A stretch of DNA of 64,000 nt from Fulvivirga marina (GCF_016775155.1 NZ_JAEUGD010000065.1:1-64000), one strand, 5' to 3'; shown: positions 17,478-26,142, counted from the stretch's first letter. Translations and numbers: made by a program. Notes: a model not told the origin generated them from the sequence alone.

Positions 17478-18860
17478 ATGAAACATCTAATTTATGCATT
17501 CCTGGCAGTAATGATAGCCTTTACATTACAAGCCCAGGATCGAGATCAGGAAAGAGATCGGGATCAGGTTCGTTTGGAGGAACACCTGCTCATACAGGAT
17601 GGTAAAGTTTTACAAATTCAAGACAGAGACCGGGTTCAGTTACGTGAGCAATTGGCATTACAAGACGGATCGATTGTCTATCCGGATGGAACCTACAGAC
17701 ATGCAAACGGTCTAAAACTTCAATTACAAAACGGTCAATGCCTGGATATGAAAGGTAATTTTTATGGTTCATCTGAGCAGTTCCGGCAGCAAATGCAATT
17801 ACGCAATCAGGCAGAGAACCAATTGCATTATACGTTTATTGACGGCAAAGTACAAAGCATCCAAAATCAGGAGCAAAAGCAATTGCAACAGCGCCTGAAC
17901 CTTGCCAATGGCGGTGTACTCCACCCAAATGGCAACTTGCAGCTAAGAGACCAGGAACAAAAACGGCTACGTGATGGCGAATGTGTTGACCCTGAGGGCA
18001 ACCTGTACAATAACCGGGATCAATTTCGCCAGCACATGCAACTGCAGTTGCAAGCGCTTAACCAGGAGCATTTTATGTATCAGGATGGCCAAATGCACCA
18101 AATGCAGAACGGCAAACAGGAGCCGGTTAGGGAGCAATTAAAACTGCAAAGCGGACTGGTTGTAAACCCCAACGGAAGCTACAAGTTGCAAAACCAGGAA
18201 CGTATGCAATTGCAGCAAGGTGAGTACCTCGATGCGGCGGGTAACTCTTATGCATCCCGGGAACAATTTCGACAGCAGGCGCTTGTACGGCTTCAGGCCA
18301 TGAACCAGGCACACTTTGAAGCACATAATGGGCAACTGTATCATGTACAAAACCAAGTACGTGCCCGTGTGAATGAAACATTAAGTTTACCCAATGGCAT
18401 GACTGTTAATCCGGATGCCAGCTACAGACTTCAAAACAGACAGCAGAACAGGCTATCTGATGGGGAATGTTTAGATGGCGAAGGAAACCAATTTCGTTCG
18501 CAGCAACAATACCACCAGCATATGCAAACTCGAATAACGGCTATGTCGGAGCCTCACTTCCAATTCCAAGATGGAAATGTGTACCGCTTTCAAAATCATA
18601 TGCAGTATCAACTTCATGAGCCCTGGAAACTAGGGAATGGCGGTGTTATAAAACCGGATGGAAGTTATACACCCAAAAATGGTAAAAAGGAGATGCTAAA
18701 AAATGGTGAATACCTGGATATGGATGGCAAGCGATACGAAAACCGCGAGAGGTTCAAAGATAGAATGGAGCAACGTGTCCGGGATCGTATGGATCTGAGA
18801 GAGAGGGAAAAAAGGGAGCAAAGAGGAAAAGTAGGATCTGGTAAACGTATAGGTAATTAA
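17478..18860 (+). CDS. Secreted Gln/Arg-rich protein of five 81-residue repeats (DUF6799-like)
   Basis: A 460-residue protein with a signal peptide (MKHLIYAFLAVMIAFTLQAQ). After it come five repeats whose DG/NG anchor codons are at 17598, 17841, 18084, 18327 and 18570, exactly 243 nucleotides (81 codons) apart. Each unit contains DGxxxxxQ, a hydrophobic L-x-L-x-NG, V-x-PDGSY or similar, a GECLDxxGN turn and an EQFRQQMQ helix; DG..L..G.......DG patterns match the DUF6799 type seen in Bacteroidota. The protein is extremely rich in Gln, Arg, Asn and Asp, with a basic C-terminal tail (KREQRGKVGSGKR). A periplasmic or surface role is likely; function unknown. The next gene is an outer-membrane barrel 54 bases downstream. 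Confidence 0.8.
   Translation: MKHLIYAFLAVMIAFTLQAQDRDQERDRDQVRLEEHLLIQDGKVLQIQDRDRVQLREQLALQDGSIVYPDGTYRHANGLKLQLQNGQCLDMKGNFYGSSEQFRQQMQLRNQAENQLHYTFIDGKVQSIQNQEQKQLQQRLNLANGGVLHPNGNLQLRDQEQKRLRDGECVDPEGNLYNNRDQFRQHMQLQLQALNQEHFMYQDGQMHQMQNGKQEPVREQLKLQSGLVVNPNGSYKLQNQERMQLQQGEYLDAAGNSYASREQFRQQALVRLQAMNQAHFEAHNGQLYHVQNQVRARVNETLSLPNGMTVNPDASYRLQNRQQNRLSDGECLDGEGNQFRSQQQYHQHMQTRITAMSEPHFQFQDGNVYRFQNHMQYQLHEPWKLGNGGVIKPDGSYTPKNGKKEMLKNGEYLDMDGKRYENRERFKDRMEQRVRDRMDLREREKREQRGKVGSGKRIGN
17598..18812 (+). repeat. Five tandem 243-bp coding repeats
   Basis: Five in-frame units start at 17598, 17841, 18084, 18327 and 18570 with identical length but diverged sequence. Equal length with sequence drift points to old duplication under structural constraint rather than recent slippage. 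Confidence 0.75.
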
Positions 18861-18867
18861 AATTTAC

Positions 18868-18897
18868 GCCATAGCCTGTTTTTGAACAGGCTATGGC
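18868..18897 (+). terminator. Strong hairpin between the repeat protein and barrel genes
   Basis: A perfect 13-base stem, GCCATAGCCTGTT (18868-18880) and AACAGGCTATGGC (18885-18897), with a 4-base loop. No T-run follows, so it may be a processing or stability hairpin, or a partial terminator, that sets the relative expression of the two genes. Confidence 0.55.
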
Positions 18898-18914
18898 ACC
18901 TACCTTCTACAGCA

Positions 18915-19802
18915 ATGAAATGGTTACTTTTTATATTCATAGTACTTTCGGGCACTTCTGGAATCACCTTTGCCCAATCCGTCACCCGAGCTAATGATAC
19001 TACATCAACCGATTCGTATGTAAGGCTGGGGTTACGCTATAAAAGCGATTATTTCTACATGGGTAGAGCCGACTCTGCAAAAGCTCCGTATTTTGTACCA
19101 ACTGTTGGGTATTACCATAAGTCAGGATTATTCATCAATGGAGGCATGTCTTACCTCGCTACTGACACCGAAGGGCGAATTGATCTATTTACAGTTACTG
19201 CAGGATATGACTATTTTGGCAAAAAACTGATGACTGGAATATCTATTAGCGAGTACTTCTTTAGTGACCAAAGTTATGCTGTCCAGGCTGAAATGAATAC
19301 TTTCCTTTCTGCATATGCCGGATATGATTTCGAGGCCTTTATGCTGATTACTGATGCCAGTCTTGGTTTTAGCGAAAGTACAGACTTCTTTCTGGGGGCT
19401 GAATTGAGCAGGATGTTCTACATGGCACGCAACAAGCTCATCATTACCCCTTCCTTTTACACTAACTTGGGTACACAGCGTTATTACAACGAATACTACA
19501 CTAAAAGGAGCATAACTACAGGCTCTGGGGGTAGTGGGAAAGGTCACGGATCAGGTTCAAATGGAGGATCTTCTTCAACAACAATGAATATTGAAATTTT
19601 GGAATATGAAAAATTTCAGATACTTGACTATGAATTAGGTATTCAGGCAACTTATAAGCTCAAACAACTCAGGTTTACACTTGCCGGCACTCTATTGTTT
19701 CCTGTTAACCCTTCTACTGTAGTTACAGACCAAGAGACATACGAAGAGGACCTGGAAACAGGGTTTCTATGGTCTGCTAGTATCAGATATCTGCTCAAGT
19801 AA
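18915..19802 (+). CDS. Outer-membrane beta-barrel protein
   Basis: From the ATG at 18915 the product has 295 residues with the signal peptide MKWLLFIFIVLSGTSGITFAQ. An earlier in-frame TTG at 18882 lies inside a hairpin and is rejected. The mature part alternates aromatic and polar residues in about ten strands (YVRLGLRYKSDYFYMG, LFTVTAGYDYFG, FLSAYAGYDF and so on) and ends in LWSASIRYLLK, typical of an outer-membrane barrel. A low-complexity Gly/Ser loop (GSGGSGKGHGSGSNGGSSS, ~residues 208-226) is probably an exposed loop. Function is unknown; it follows the secreted repeat protein and may act with it. Confidence 0.75.
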   Translation: MKWLLFIFIVLSGTSGITFAQSVTRANDTTSTDSYVRLGLRYKSDYFYMGRADSAKAPYFVPTVGYYHKSGLFINGGMSYLATDTEGRIDLFTVTAGYDYFGKKLMTGISISEYFFSDQSYAVQAEMNTFLSAYAGYDFEAFMLITDASLGFSESTDFFLGAELSRMFYMARNKLIITPSFYTNLGTQRYYNEYYTKRSITTGSGGSGKGHGSGSNGGSSSTTMNIEILEYEKFQILDYELGIQATYKLKQLRFTLAGTLLFPVNPSTVVTDQETYEEDLETGFLWSASIRYLLK

Positions 19803-19824
19803 TAATCAAAATCCTCCCTATGAC

Positions 19825-19867
19825 TGATCATAATCATCGACAAGAGATGTAACACTCTTTAAATTTA
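19825..19867 (+). promoter_or_regulatory. Activator site and -7 element before the first BON gene
   Basis: Exact TGATCATAATCA (19825-19836) is centred 29.5 bases before TAAATTTA (19860-19867). The ATG is at 19926. Confidence 0.7.
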
Positions 19868-19925
19868 TTATCAACAAACAATGCTATAATAAATGATCTA
19901 AAACAAAGCTAAAAATCATACTACA

Positions 19926-20600
19926 ATGAAAACCAATGACCAACTTCAAAAAGATGTAATGGACGAGATCAGATGGGATCCTCAATTGCGTGATATCCAT
20001 ACAGAGATCGGGGTTTCCGCGAAGAATGGAGTGGTGACCCTTTCTGGTGTGGTGGATACTCTCAACAAAAAGGTAGCAGTAGAAAAAGCTGCGCAGCGCG
20101 TACACGGTGTAAAAGTGATAGCAAGTGATGTAGAAGTCAGGACTGACAACTTCAGCAAAAAAACAGATACCGAAATAGCCGAAGTAGTTAAAAACGCCCT
20201 TCGCTGGAACAGTGATGTTAATGAAGATAAAATAGAAGTAAAAGTTGACAAAGGCTGGGTAACTCTTGATGGCGAAGTAGAGTGGAAGTACCAAAAAACG
20301 ATTGCTTATAACAGCATTGAAGGACTGTTGGGTATAAGAGGTATATCCAATAACATCAAAATTAAGCCAGCAGCCATTGATGTGTCGGATGTTAAAAGTA
20401 AAATAGCGGCGGCGTTCCACCGCAACGCCACCCTTGACTCACACGCTATTCGCTTGGAAGCCGCAGGAAACCGCATTACTTTACGGGGAACGGTTATGTC
20501 ATATGCCGAAAGAGAAGAAGCGGAACGTGTGGCATGGTCTTCACCCGGCGTACTGGAGGTTAATAATCAAATAGAAATTGACACCGAAGTTTACGCATAA
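19926..20600 (+). CDS. Triple BON-domain protein (OsmY-like), copy 1
   Basis: A 224-residue protein of three BON domains at ~5-70, ~75-145 and ~150-222, each with the Gly-containing GxxxVTLxGxV core (NGVVTLSGVVDT, KGWVTLDGEVEW, GNRITLRGTVMS). No signal peptide is present, so it is probably cytoplasmic, unlike periplasmic OsmY. BON proteins are linked to osmotic, phospholipid or general stress. A close paralogue is encoded at 50153-50830 (same start, MKT-[N/D]-[D/E]-Q-x-x-x-D-V-x-[D/E]-E-I-R-W-D-P-Q-L). Its promoter has the exact stress-regulon architecture. Confidence 0.88.
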   Translation: MKTNDQLQKDVMDEIRWDPQLRDIHTEIGVSAKNGVVTLSGVVDTLNKKVAVEKAAQRVHGVKVIASDVEVRTDNFSKKTDTEIAEVVKNALRWNSDVNEDKIEVKVDKGWVTLDGEVEWKYQKTIAYNSIEGLLGIRGISNNIKIKPAAIDVSDVKSKIAAAFHRNATLDSHAIRLEAAGNRITLRGTVMSYAEREEAERVAWSSPGVLEVNNQIEIDTEVYA

Positions 20601-20620
20601 CTACTGTTGTCATGTTACCG

Positions 20621-20650
20621 GAAGGTTCGGAAGGAAACTCCGGACCTTCT
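20621..20650 (+). terminator. Terminator-like hairpin after BON copy 1
   Basis: Arms GAAGGTTCGGA (20621-20631) and TCCGGACCTTC (20639-20649) pair with one G-T wobble, followed by TTGTTACTCC. The T-run is short, so termination may be partial. Confidence 0.55.
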
Positions 20651-20681
20651 TGTTACTCCTCCCTATAACGGGAAAGTGTCC

Positions 20682-20693
20682 TGATACATCTCA
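20682..20693 (+). promoter_or_regulatory. Weak TGAY-N4-RTCA-like site before the DUF892 gene
   Basis: TGATACATCTCA has one mismatch and lies 99 bases before the start codon; no -7 element lies at the usual spacing. Confidence 0.25.
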
Positions 20694-20791
20694 GGAAATA
20701 AAAAGCTGGCAAATATCACCCGTAGCTACTTGTATAAGCCATAATAAACCTTTTCCTGTTGATTTAATATTTTTCACCCCTATGTAAAGCA

Positions 20792-21298
20792 ATGGAAGAT
20801 ATAACCACTATAAAGGAACTACTGGCTTACTTTCTGCGGCTGATATATGTCACGGAAAAGGAGCTTAGTGAAACTTTGCCTAAAATAAAAGATGAGTTAA
20901 CCGCACCAGACCTGAAGGAGTTTTTCGGCACGGAATCCGAGGGAAAACAGAAACAACAAATGAGGTTTGAAATGCTCCTAAGGCTTTTAAATGAGGACCC
21001 TTCTAGCACGAGTAGCAATGATATAGTAAAATACCTTGTATCTACCCAAAGGAAATTAAAGGAAAAGCATGGAAGCAGCGATACCGCCGATCATATAATA
21101 GTCACTCTTTATTATGCCTTGATCAATTATACGATCAATATTCATGAAGAGGCTATCAAGTGCTCAACATCATTGGGCTACGACATCATTACAAGAATGC
21201 TAAAAAGATCAATCCAAAAAGAGGGTAAACTTACAGAAAAGCTGCGAATTTTAGAAAAGTCACATGCACTTCCTGAGTCAGATGCCGCACTATACTAA
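20792..21298 (+). CDS. DUF892 (YciE/YciF-like) ferritin-like protein
   Basis: A 168-residue all-helical protein matching the DUF892 family: LLAYFLRLIYVTEKELSETLPKIK at the N-terminus, a central helix with LLRLLNEDP, and HIIVTLYYALINYTINIHEEAIKCSTSLG. The family has a ferritin-like four-helix bundle and is induced by stress in enterobacteria (YciE/F). Its 3' end overlaps by 17 bases the start of a decayed phosphoribosyltransferase gene. BON and DUF892 proteins commonly occur together in stress loci. Confidence 0.75.
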   Translation: MEDITTIKELLAYFLRLIYVTEKELSETLPKIKDELTAPDLKEFFGTESEGKQKQQMRFEMLLRLLNEDPSSTSSNDIVKYLVSTQRKLKEKHGSSDTADHIIVTLYYALINYTINIHEEAIKCSTSLGYDIITRMLKRSIQKEGKLTEKLRILEKSHALPESDAALY

Positions 21299-21960
21299 CA
21301 AGTCAATAGCCCCAAGGATAATCATAAAATTCAGAAACAGACAGGAGGCTACTCAAAGACTCGTCATAGCACTTGAAAAATATACTGCCCAGAGTGTACT
21401 TGTATTGGGCGTTCCACACGGAGAGGTGGTAACAGCTTACTACATCGCCAAGCATCTGAAAGCTGAACTTTCATTTGTTATCACCTGTGAGCTGAATTAC
21501 CTCTTTGATCCCCAAACGGGCTTTTGGAGCTGCGGCTGAAGATGGAAGCTTATATAGCGATACAAACTCAGTAACTATGAGATCGACCGTGTAATAGAAG
21601 AACAAAAAGAAGAGATACAACATAGACTTGAAAAGCTACGAAAGTCAAAGCCCCTACCTGTAATGAAAGACAGAACTGTAATCATCGCTGATGACGGAAT
21701 GGCTACAGAAGCAACCCTTTCTGCTACAATAGCTATGTGTAAAAAACAACATGCAAGTAAAATCGTGGTCACCACTCCTATTTTAGAAGAAAAGATGGTA
21801 AAAAATTGTGCTCGCTCGTAGATTATGTTATCATCCTTCATTCGCCATTAATTCACAAAGCAGTATTTCAAGCCATGATGAATTCCATAACTTTAGTGAC
21901 GAACAGATATTGTACTACCTTGACCTTTGGAAAAAAGGATCACCCCACAATGCAATAGAC
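21282..21960 (+). pseudogene. Decayed phosphoribosyltransferase gene
   Basis: Pieces of one phosphoribosyltransferase are spread over all three frames. The frame from ATG 21282 gives the N-terminus through SVLVLGVPHGEVVTAYYIAKHL and stops at 21539 (PQTGFWSCG); a second frame gives GAAAEDGSLYSDTNSVTMR; a third gives YEIDRVIEEQKEEI...TVIIADDGMATEATL...KIVVTTPILEEK (PRPP loop, ~21575-21820); a further frame gives DEFHNFSDEQILYYL, matching the usual family ending. At least three frameshifts are needed. An intact relative is encoded at 41825-42496. Its position after DUF892 suggests it was once in the stress regulon. Confidence 0.75.
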
Positions 21961-21982
21961 CAACCTACTTTTGCCCACAAGT

Positions 21983-22240
21983 TTACTCCGGCACCTCTCC
22001 TCTCTCATTTCCATCGTGGTCATCCATTGGAAAAGCTTGTTCCGTGTCCTGGCTTAGCACCTTTCCTTCTTCATTGAAATTAAGCTCATGGATATAGCCA
22101 TCTTTAGAAACTTCTACGGTATAAATCACCCCTTGTTCTCCCTTTCTTATCCTCTTTACATCAAATAAAAAGTCTTCTTTAAAATGATCATTAATGTAGG
22201 CTGATATCTTATACGGGAGCTTGTTATTTTTGTTATTCAT
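21983..22240 (-). CDS. Small PepSY-like protein
   Basis: An 85-residue protein from the ATG at 22240 (22249 is an alternative three codons longer). It overlaps the end of the upstream COG2187 gene, suggesting translational coupling. The core KISAYINDHFKEDFLFDVKRIRKGEQGVIYTVEV followed by IHELNFNEEGKVL resembles PepSY-like domains (helix, then a Tyr-Val strand, then LxFxxxG). The C-terminal 20 residues are acidic. There is no signal peptide. Probably the last gene of the PRPP-synthetase operon; function unknown. Confidence 0.6.
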   Translation of the reverse strand: MNNKNNKLPYKISAYINDHFKEDFLFDVKRIRKGEQGVIYTVEVSKDGYIHELNFNEEGKVLSQDTEQAFPMDDHDGNERGEVPE

Positions 22241-23312
22241 GACTTTCATTACGTTTGTAGGTAGTACTGTTGAACATTTTCTCACAATAATCTGAAGCAA
22301 TGTTGAGATAGTTTTCACACTTGCCCCTCCATTTTATTTCCTGATCACTATAAACCTTTTCCAATAAATGATGGATACACAACCAAGCACGAAGTAAAGC
22401 CCGCTTTGCCTTATAAAAATGTATCAGTTCTTCAGGAATATCATCCTTACTTTTCAACCGGTAAAAGTGTATAAATGTTTCGCCGGTTTCGGAAAACCCA
22501 AGTACTTCACACTCCAGGGTAAGGAAAGACAACTCCTCTGCTATATCCATCAATCTTAGATTCTCGTTAAATTCTATTCTATCTATCATTAGCGGTTCTG
22601 GGAAAAGACAAATATGTTCGGGCCTCAGATCTCCATGGCACTCTTTGACCCTACCTTCACTCACACGTAGGTCAAACAAAAACGAAAAGTGCATCAGGAA
22701 ACGAAGCAGATCAATGCCAATGCCCATGATCTGAGGCTTATAAAGACCAAATTCCTGGCTAAGAAGATTATTGATATCTATTTCAACCTTTTCTTTGATC
22801 ATTTCTCTATACTGATGCCCACTCATACACACAGGAGAGGTACTTAAGTAAAAATTCGTAAGCTTTTCGGCTGCCTTTTGTATCCAAGGCATTGGGACCC
22901 TGCCATTGTTCAGCAAGTTATCAAGCATATACTCATCCGGTAATCTTCTCATTTTTACTAACCAATCCACCAGCACACCCTTGCTGCCTAAACTCAAATG
23001 TTCACCATCAAACCGCATTGCAACAACCCCGAGATATACATCTGGTGCCAACACCTTGTTGACCCTAACCTCTTCCCTACAGTACTTGTGACGAGCCTCT
23101 AGCGTACTAAAATTCAGAAAATCATAGCAAACCGGCTTTTTTAATTTATATACATGGTCATCTGTTAGGAATACAAATGACATATGAGTTTCACGCACCA
23201 GGACCTCCTGCGTATGAGCATAACTCTCAGGTCTACTCAAAAACCTGACTTTGTCCATTAATAAAACAGTTTGTTCCGCCATTAAACCTGTATGAGCCGT
23301 AATTAAAACCAT
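22233..23312 (-). CDS. COG2187 aminoglycoside-phosphotransferase-like protein, copy 1
   Basis: Up to 359 residues with a protein-kinase-like fold. The N-terminal part contains ETHMSFVFLTDDHVYKLKKPV, the nucleotide-binding strand with Lys, and C-terminally ECHGDLRPEHICL is the catalytic HGDL loop, with MIDRIEFNE as the metal-binding motif (usual DxxE form). A paralogue is at 38139-39143. The start overlaps the PRPP-synthetase stop by 10 bases; internal starts at 23282 or 23258 fit the paralogue slightly better. Unlike copy 2 it has no adjoining P-loop kinase gene. COG2187 proteins recur in stress and dormancy gene sets, but their substrate is unknown. Confidence 0.8.
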   Translation of the reverse strand: MVLITAHTGLMAEQTVLLMDKVRFLSRPESYAHTQEVLVRETHMSFVFLTDDHVYKLKKPVCYDFLNFSTLEARHKYCREEVRVNKVLAPDVYLGVVAMRFDGEHLSLGSKGVLVDWLVKMRRLPDEYMLDNLLNNGRVPMPWIQKAAEKLTNFYLSTSPVCMSGHQYREMIKEKVEIDINNLLSQEFGLYKPQIMGIGIDLLRFLMHFSFLFDLRVSEGRVKECHGDLRPEHICLFPEPLMIDRIEFNENLRLMDIAEELSFLTLECEVLGFSETGETFIHFYRLKSKDDIPEELIHFYKAKRALLRAWLCIHHLLEKVYSDQEIKWRGKCENYLNIASDYCEKMFNSTTYKRNESHE

Positions 23313-24286
23313 TCAGCGTTCACCAATGATACCAGCGAACCACCCGAGCCTAATTTCTTTACTACTTCCGCCAAAAAGGGTGTAGAGTCCAGTATCTCCA
23401 GCTTTCCACCAGTCAGTTCTTCGTTAAGACTACAGCTGATCATACTGTTGGTAACAACTACCTTATCCAAAGACTCCTCCTTGAAAACAGCCAGCCCATT
23501 TTCAGCAAAAGCACCATGGGTAGCCAAAGCATGTACTTGCTTTGCTCCTGACATTTTGCACGCCCTTGCTGCCCTAGCCATTGTTGTACCACTACTGATA
23601 AGATCATCTAGTATCACCACAAACTTGTCCTGTACATCACCTACTATAGTCTCACCTTTGACTATTCCCTGGCTCCTCTGTTTTTCCATAAAGGCAAAGC
23701 CAACATCTGAAGAAAGGGCCTGCACTAGTTTGTCCCTGAAACGTTCTGCCCGCTTTACTCCGCCAATATCCGGTGACATAACTACTACTTCAGCACCCTT
23801 TGGTACTTCCCGCAGGCAATAGTTAATAAACAAATGATGAGCCTCAAGATGCTCTGCCATACACCTGAATGCGTTTTGATAGGCCTGTAGGTTATGTACA
23901 TCCATGGCAACAACGCAATCAGTCCCAACGGCCTCAAAGAGTGTGGCAACATAACGTAATGTTACAGGATCTCGAGGCTTTGTCCTACGGTCCTTTCTCG
24001 AATAGCACATGTAAGGAACAATAGCAGTCACGCTTCTGGCCCCTGCATCTTTGAGGGTAGCAATGAAAAATAAAAGTTTACAAAGTTTATCGTTTACGCT
24101 CTGCTCCTGATCACTCGCCAAAGTATGGATTACAAACACATCCTCATTTCGCACGCTTACCATAGGACGTATTTTATGTTCTCCATCTTCAAAATTGCGT
24201 TCTTCCAGCCAATCAAGGGGTCGGTTCAGATGCCTTGCTATTTCCTTTCCTAAAACATCGGTGGGGTGAAGCGCAAACAATCGCAT
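23303..24286 (-). CDS. prs: Ribose-phosphate pyrophosphokinase (PRPP synthetase), divergent form
   Basis: A 327-residue enzyme making PRPP from ribose 5-phosphate and ATP. Motifs present: NFEDGEHKIRP, VPYMCYSRKDRRT (ATP-binding region), VVAMDVHN, VMSPDIGGVKRAERF (signature) and VVILDDLISSGTTMARAA (PRPP-binding loop). It diverges from the housekeeping type and is likely a second, stress-linked enzyme (inference). PRPP feeds the phosphoribosyltransferases of this window (NAPRT at 26143, the 41825 gene). It heads an operon with the COG2187 protein and the PepSY-like gene. An 11-base-arm palindrome lies 34 bases upstream. Confidence 0.88.
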   Translation of the reverse strand: MRLFALHPTDVLGKEIARHLNRPLDWLEERNFEDGEHKIRPMVSVRNEDVFVIHTLASDQEQSVNDKLCKLLFFIATLKDAGARSVTAIVPYMCYSRKDRRTKPRDPVTLRYVATLFEAVGTDCVVAMDVHNLQAYQNAFRCMAEHLEAHHLFINYCLREVPKGAEVVVMSPDIGGVKRAERFRDKLVQALSSDVGFAFMEKQRSQGIVKGETIVGDVQDKFVVILDDLISSGTTMARAARACKMSGAKQVHALATHGAFAENGLAVFKEESLDKVVVTNSMISCSLNEELTGGKLEILDSTPFLAEVVKKLGSGGSLVSLVNAEWF

Positions 24287-24319
24287 AGGGTCAAATTTTA
24301 TATTACAAAGTAAAGCATG

Positions 24320-24345
24320 TCCATGTTATACTGTTATAACATGGA
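24320..24345. promoter_or_regulatory. Palindrome upstream of the PRPP synthetase gene
   Basis: Arms TCCATGTTATA (24320-24330) and TATAACATGGA (24335-24345) are exact reverse complements with a 4-base spacer, 34-59 bases before the prs start on the minus strand. It differs from TGAY-N4-RTCA, so a different regulator, or a hairpin, is implied. Confidence 0.5.
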
Positions 24346-25069
24346 TCATCTAAATACATGATTTTAGTTGCTCATAAAGTAGTGAAGCAGGTTTTGTTCA
24401 TTTTTATGAATGAATAAAATCACTGAATAGTTACGCTGAATTTGCTCACCCAATGAATGCTCACTATAGGTCTATTTGATCTTAATTCAGTTGGATGTTA
24501 AACTATAGTGAGAGCTTCTCAACAGCAAACCTTTACCAAACTTTTAGAAGTTTAGTAAAGTCGTCGGAAGTTCTTTGAAACCCACAACTGAAAATCGCAC
24601 TTTCTTAAGGAACTATAATTTCCTCTTTTAACTTGCACTACCTCCTAAGAGAAGAGTCCCAACTTGGACGATAATACCCAGGCATTTTGATAACATATAC
24701 TTATTTGTACCGCCCCTCAATCAGTACTGTTTGACCTGGCGATGAGAATAAGATTGCATAAAAAAGGCGGAACTTAATCCGCCTTTTCGGATAACATAGT
24801 TTAGTACCTTTTGAAGTAGTTATTCTATGTTACCTGCATAACCAAAACCTTCGATTAAGCGATTGCTGTAACTACAATCATCGGACGGAATAGTTTAATG
24901 CCTATTGCAGCAATTATATCTACTATCCTGTTTACCTCAATCAGTGAGACTTTGACTATGTTTATGATTCAAAATACTACTATACAGTCGGTTTTGCAGT
25001 AACAAAAATCATCAACTTGCAAGACCTTCATCATGTCTGACAGCCGAAAAAAAACAGCCCGATATCGCA
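24346..25069. other. Long gap with a terminator and an inverted repeat, no protein gene
   Basis: No coding frame is supported. It contains the inverted repeat CTCACTATAG (24460-24469)/CTATAGTGAG (24503-24512), a strong bidirectional terminator at 24761-24787, and no visible gene ending at that terminator. The terminator suggests an unrecognised transcript, for example a small RNA on the minus strand from ~25.0 kb, or a lost gene. Confidence 0.4.
24761..24787. terminator. Orphan bidirectional terminator
   Basis: Stem AAAAGGCGGA / TCCGCCTTTT with a short loop; on the minus strand it is followed by six T. No annotated gene ends within 450 bases on either side. Confidence 0.75.
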
Positions 25070-25081
25070 TGATAAAAATCA
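25070..25081 (+). promoter_or_regulatory. TGAY-N4-RTCA site before the SDR gene
   Basis: Exact TGATAAAAATCA, 74 bases before the start codon. I see no -7 element at the 29.5-base spacing, so this copy is less certain. Confidence 0.4.
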
Positions 25082-25154
25082 CTCTTTACCCATTCCATTA
25101 TCATTATTTAAAGCATACATAAAAGGTAATATTACCTTATAAATCACATAAGTT

Positions 25155-25910
25155 ATGGAAAAAATATTCGAAGATAAAGTGGCCTTAGTTACCGGAGGGG
25201 CTTTTGGTATTGGTAGAGCAACCGCAATAGCATTTGCTCAGCGAGGCGCCAAAGTGGTGGTTGCCGACTGGGTTGAGGACAACGAAACTATAGATGCTAT
25301 AAAAAAGGATGGCGGTACGGCAATTTTCGTCAAATGCAATGTTTCTGACACCGGAGATGTTGCCTCTATGGTCCATAAAGCCGTAGAACAATTTGGAAGT
25401 CTGGACTTTGCCGTCAATAATGCAGGTATTGAAGGCGATACTGCCCCAGTACATGAATGCAGCGAAAAAAACTGGGAGAAAGTATTGGGCGTCAACCTGA
25501 AAGGAGTATGGCTTTGTATGAAACATGAAATCCCCATTATGCTAAACCAAGGTAAAGGTTCAATCGTTAACCTAGCCTCCATTGCTGGGTTAGTAGGCTT
25601 TCCTGGACTACCCGCTTATGTAGCCAGCAAACATGCTGTGATAGGACTCACAAAAACTGCCGCTTTGGAAAATGCTAAACTTGGCTTACGGATCAACGCA
25701 GTTTGCCCGGGTGTGATCAAAACACCAATGGTAGATCGGGTAACAGGGAAAGATAAGACCGTAGAAAAGGCCTATGAGGATATGGAACCGGTCGGACGCA
25801 TGGGACGACCTGAAGAAGTGGCGGAAGCTATTGTATGGCTCTGCTCAGACGCCGCCTCATTTGTTACCGGAGAATCTATGGCTGTAGATGGTGGCTGGAT
25901 AGCAAAATAG
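25155..25910 (+). CDS. Short-chain dehydrogenase/reductase (glucose 1-dehydrogenase-like)
   Basis: A 251-residue classical SDR. The cofactor motif VTGGAFGIGRATA, NNAG at ~87-90, Ser in NLASIAG, catalytic YVASK and the C-terminal SMAVDGGWIAK are present. D in VVADW after the second strand points to NAD rather than NADP preference. The substrate cannot be assigned; closest general type is glucose/ribitol or 3-oxoacyl reductase-like SDRs. It precedes the NAD salvage genes with a 232-base gap, possibly as a separate unit. Confidence 0.88.
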   Translation: MEKIFEDKVALVTGGAFGIGRATAIAFAQRGAKVVVADWVEDNETIDAIKKDGGTAIFVKCNVSDTGDVASMVHKAVEQFGSLDFAVNNAGIEGDTAPVHECSEKNWEKVLGVNLKGVWLCMKHEIPIMLNQGKGSIVNLASIAGLVGFPGLPAYVASKHAVIGLTKTAALENAKLGLRINAVCPGVIKTPMVDRVTGKDKTVEKAYEDMEPVGRMGRPEEVAEAIVWLCSDAASFVTGESMAVDGGWIAK

Positions 25911-26142
25911 CTTGTACCGGCATCTACTAATGGGTTTATACCTGCAGAAAAACGGCCGATGAATTCCAGGGTATTAGGACTTATATCAGATTCCTTCATC
26001 CTTCTTAATGAAAAAGCTTCTAAAGTGTTTATCTTTCCGCTGCTTGATCGCTGACAGTTCAATAGCTCGTGATTCGTAGTTTTCCAGTTGCTGGTTTCCA
26101 TTACGAGAAGTATTGACCTTGGCAAGAACCAGAAAACCCAAA

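Noticed and set aside
17598-18812. CRISPR-like or mobile repeat
   Set aside because: The regular 243-bp spacing is within one coding frame and the units are diverged protein repeats, not identical DNA repeats.
18882-18914. TTG start for the outer-membrane barrel
   Set aside because: It lies in the perfect hairpin 18868-18897; the ATG at 18915 starts a standard signal peptide.
20578-20787. 69-codon frame between BON and DUF892 genes
   Set aside because: It overlaps the BON stop and terminator hairpin and has no features of a real protein.
24411-24422. TGAATAAAATCA as a regulon site for PRPP synthetase
   Set aside because: One mismatch in a key base, 125 bp from the start and no matching -7 element; probably chance in AT-rich DNA.
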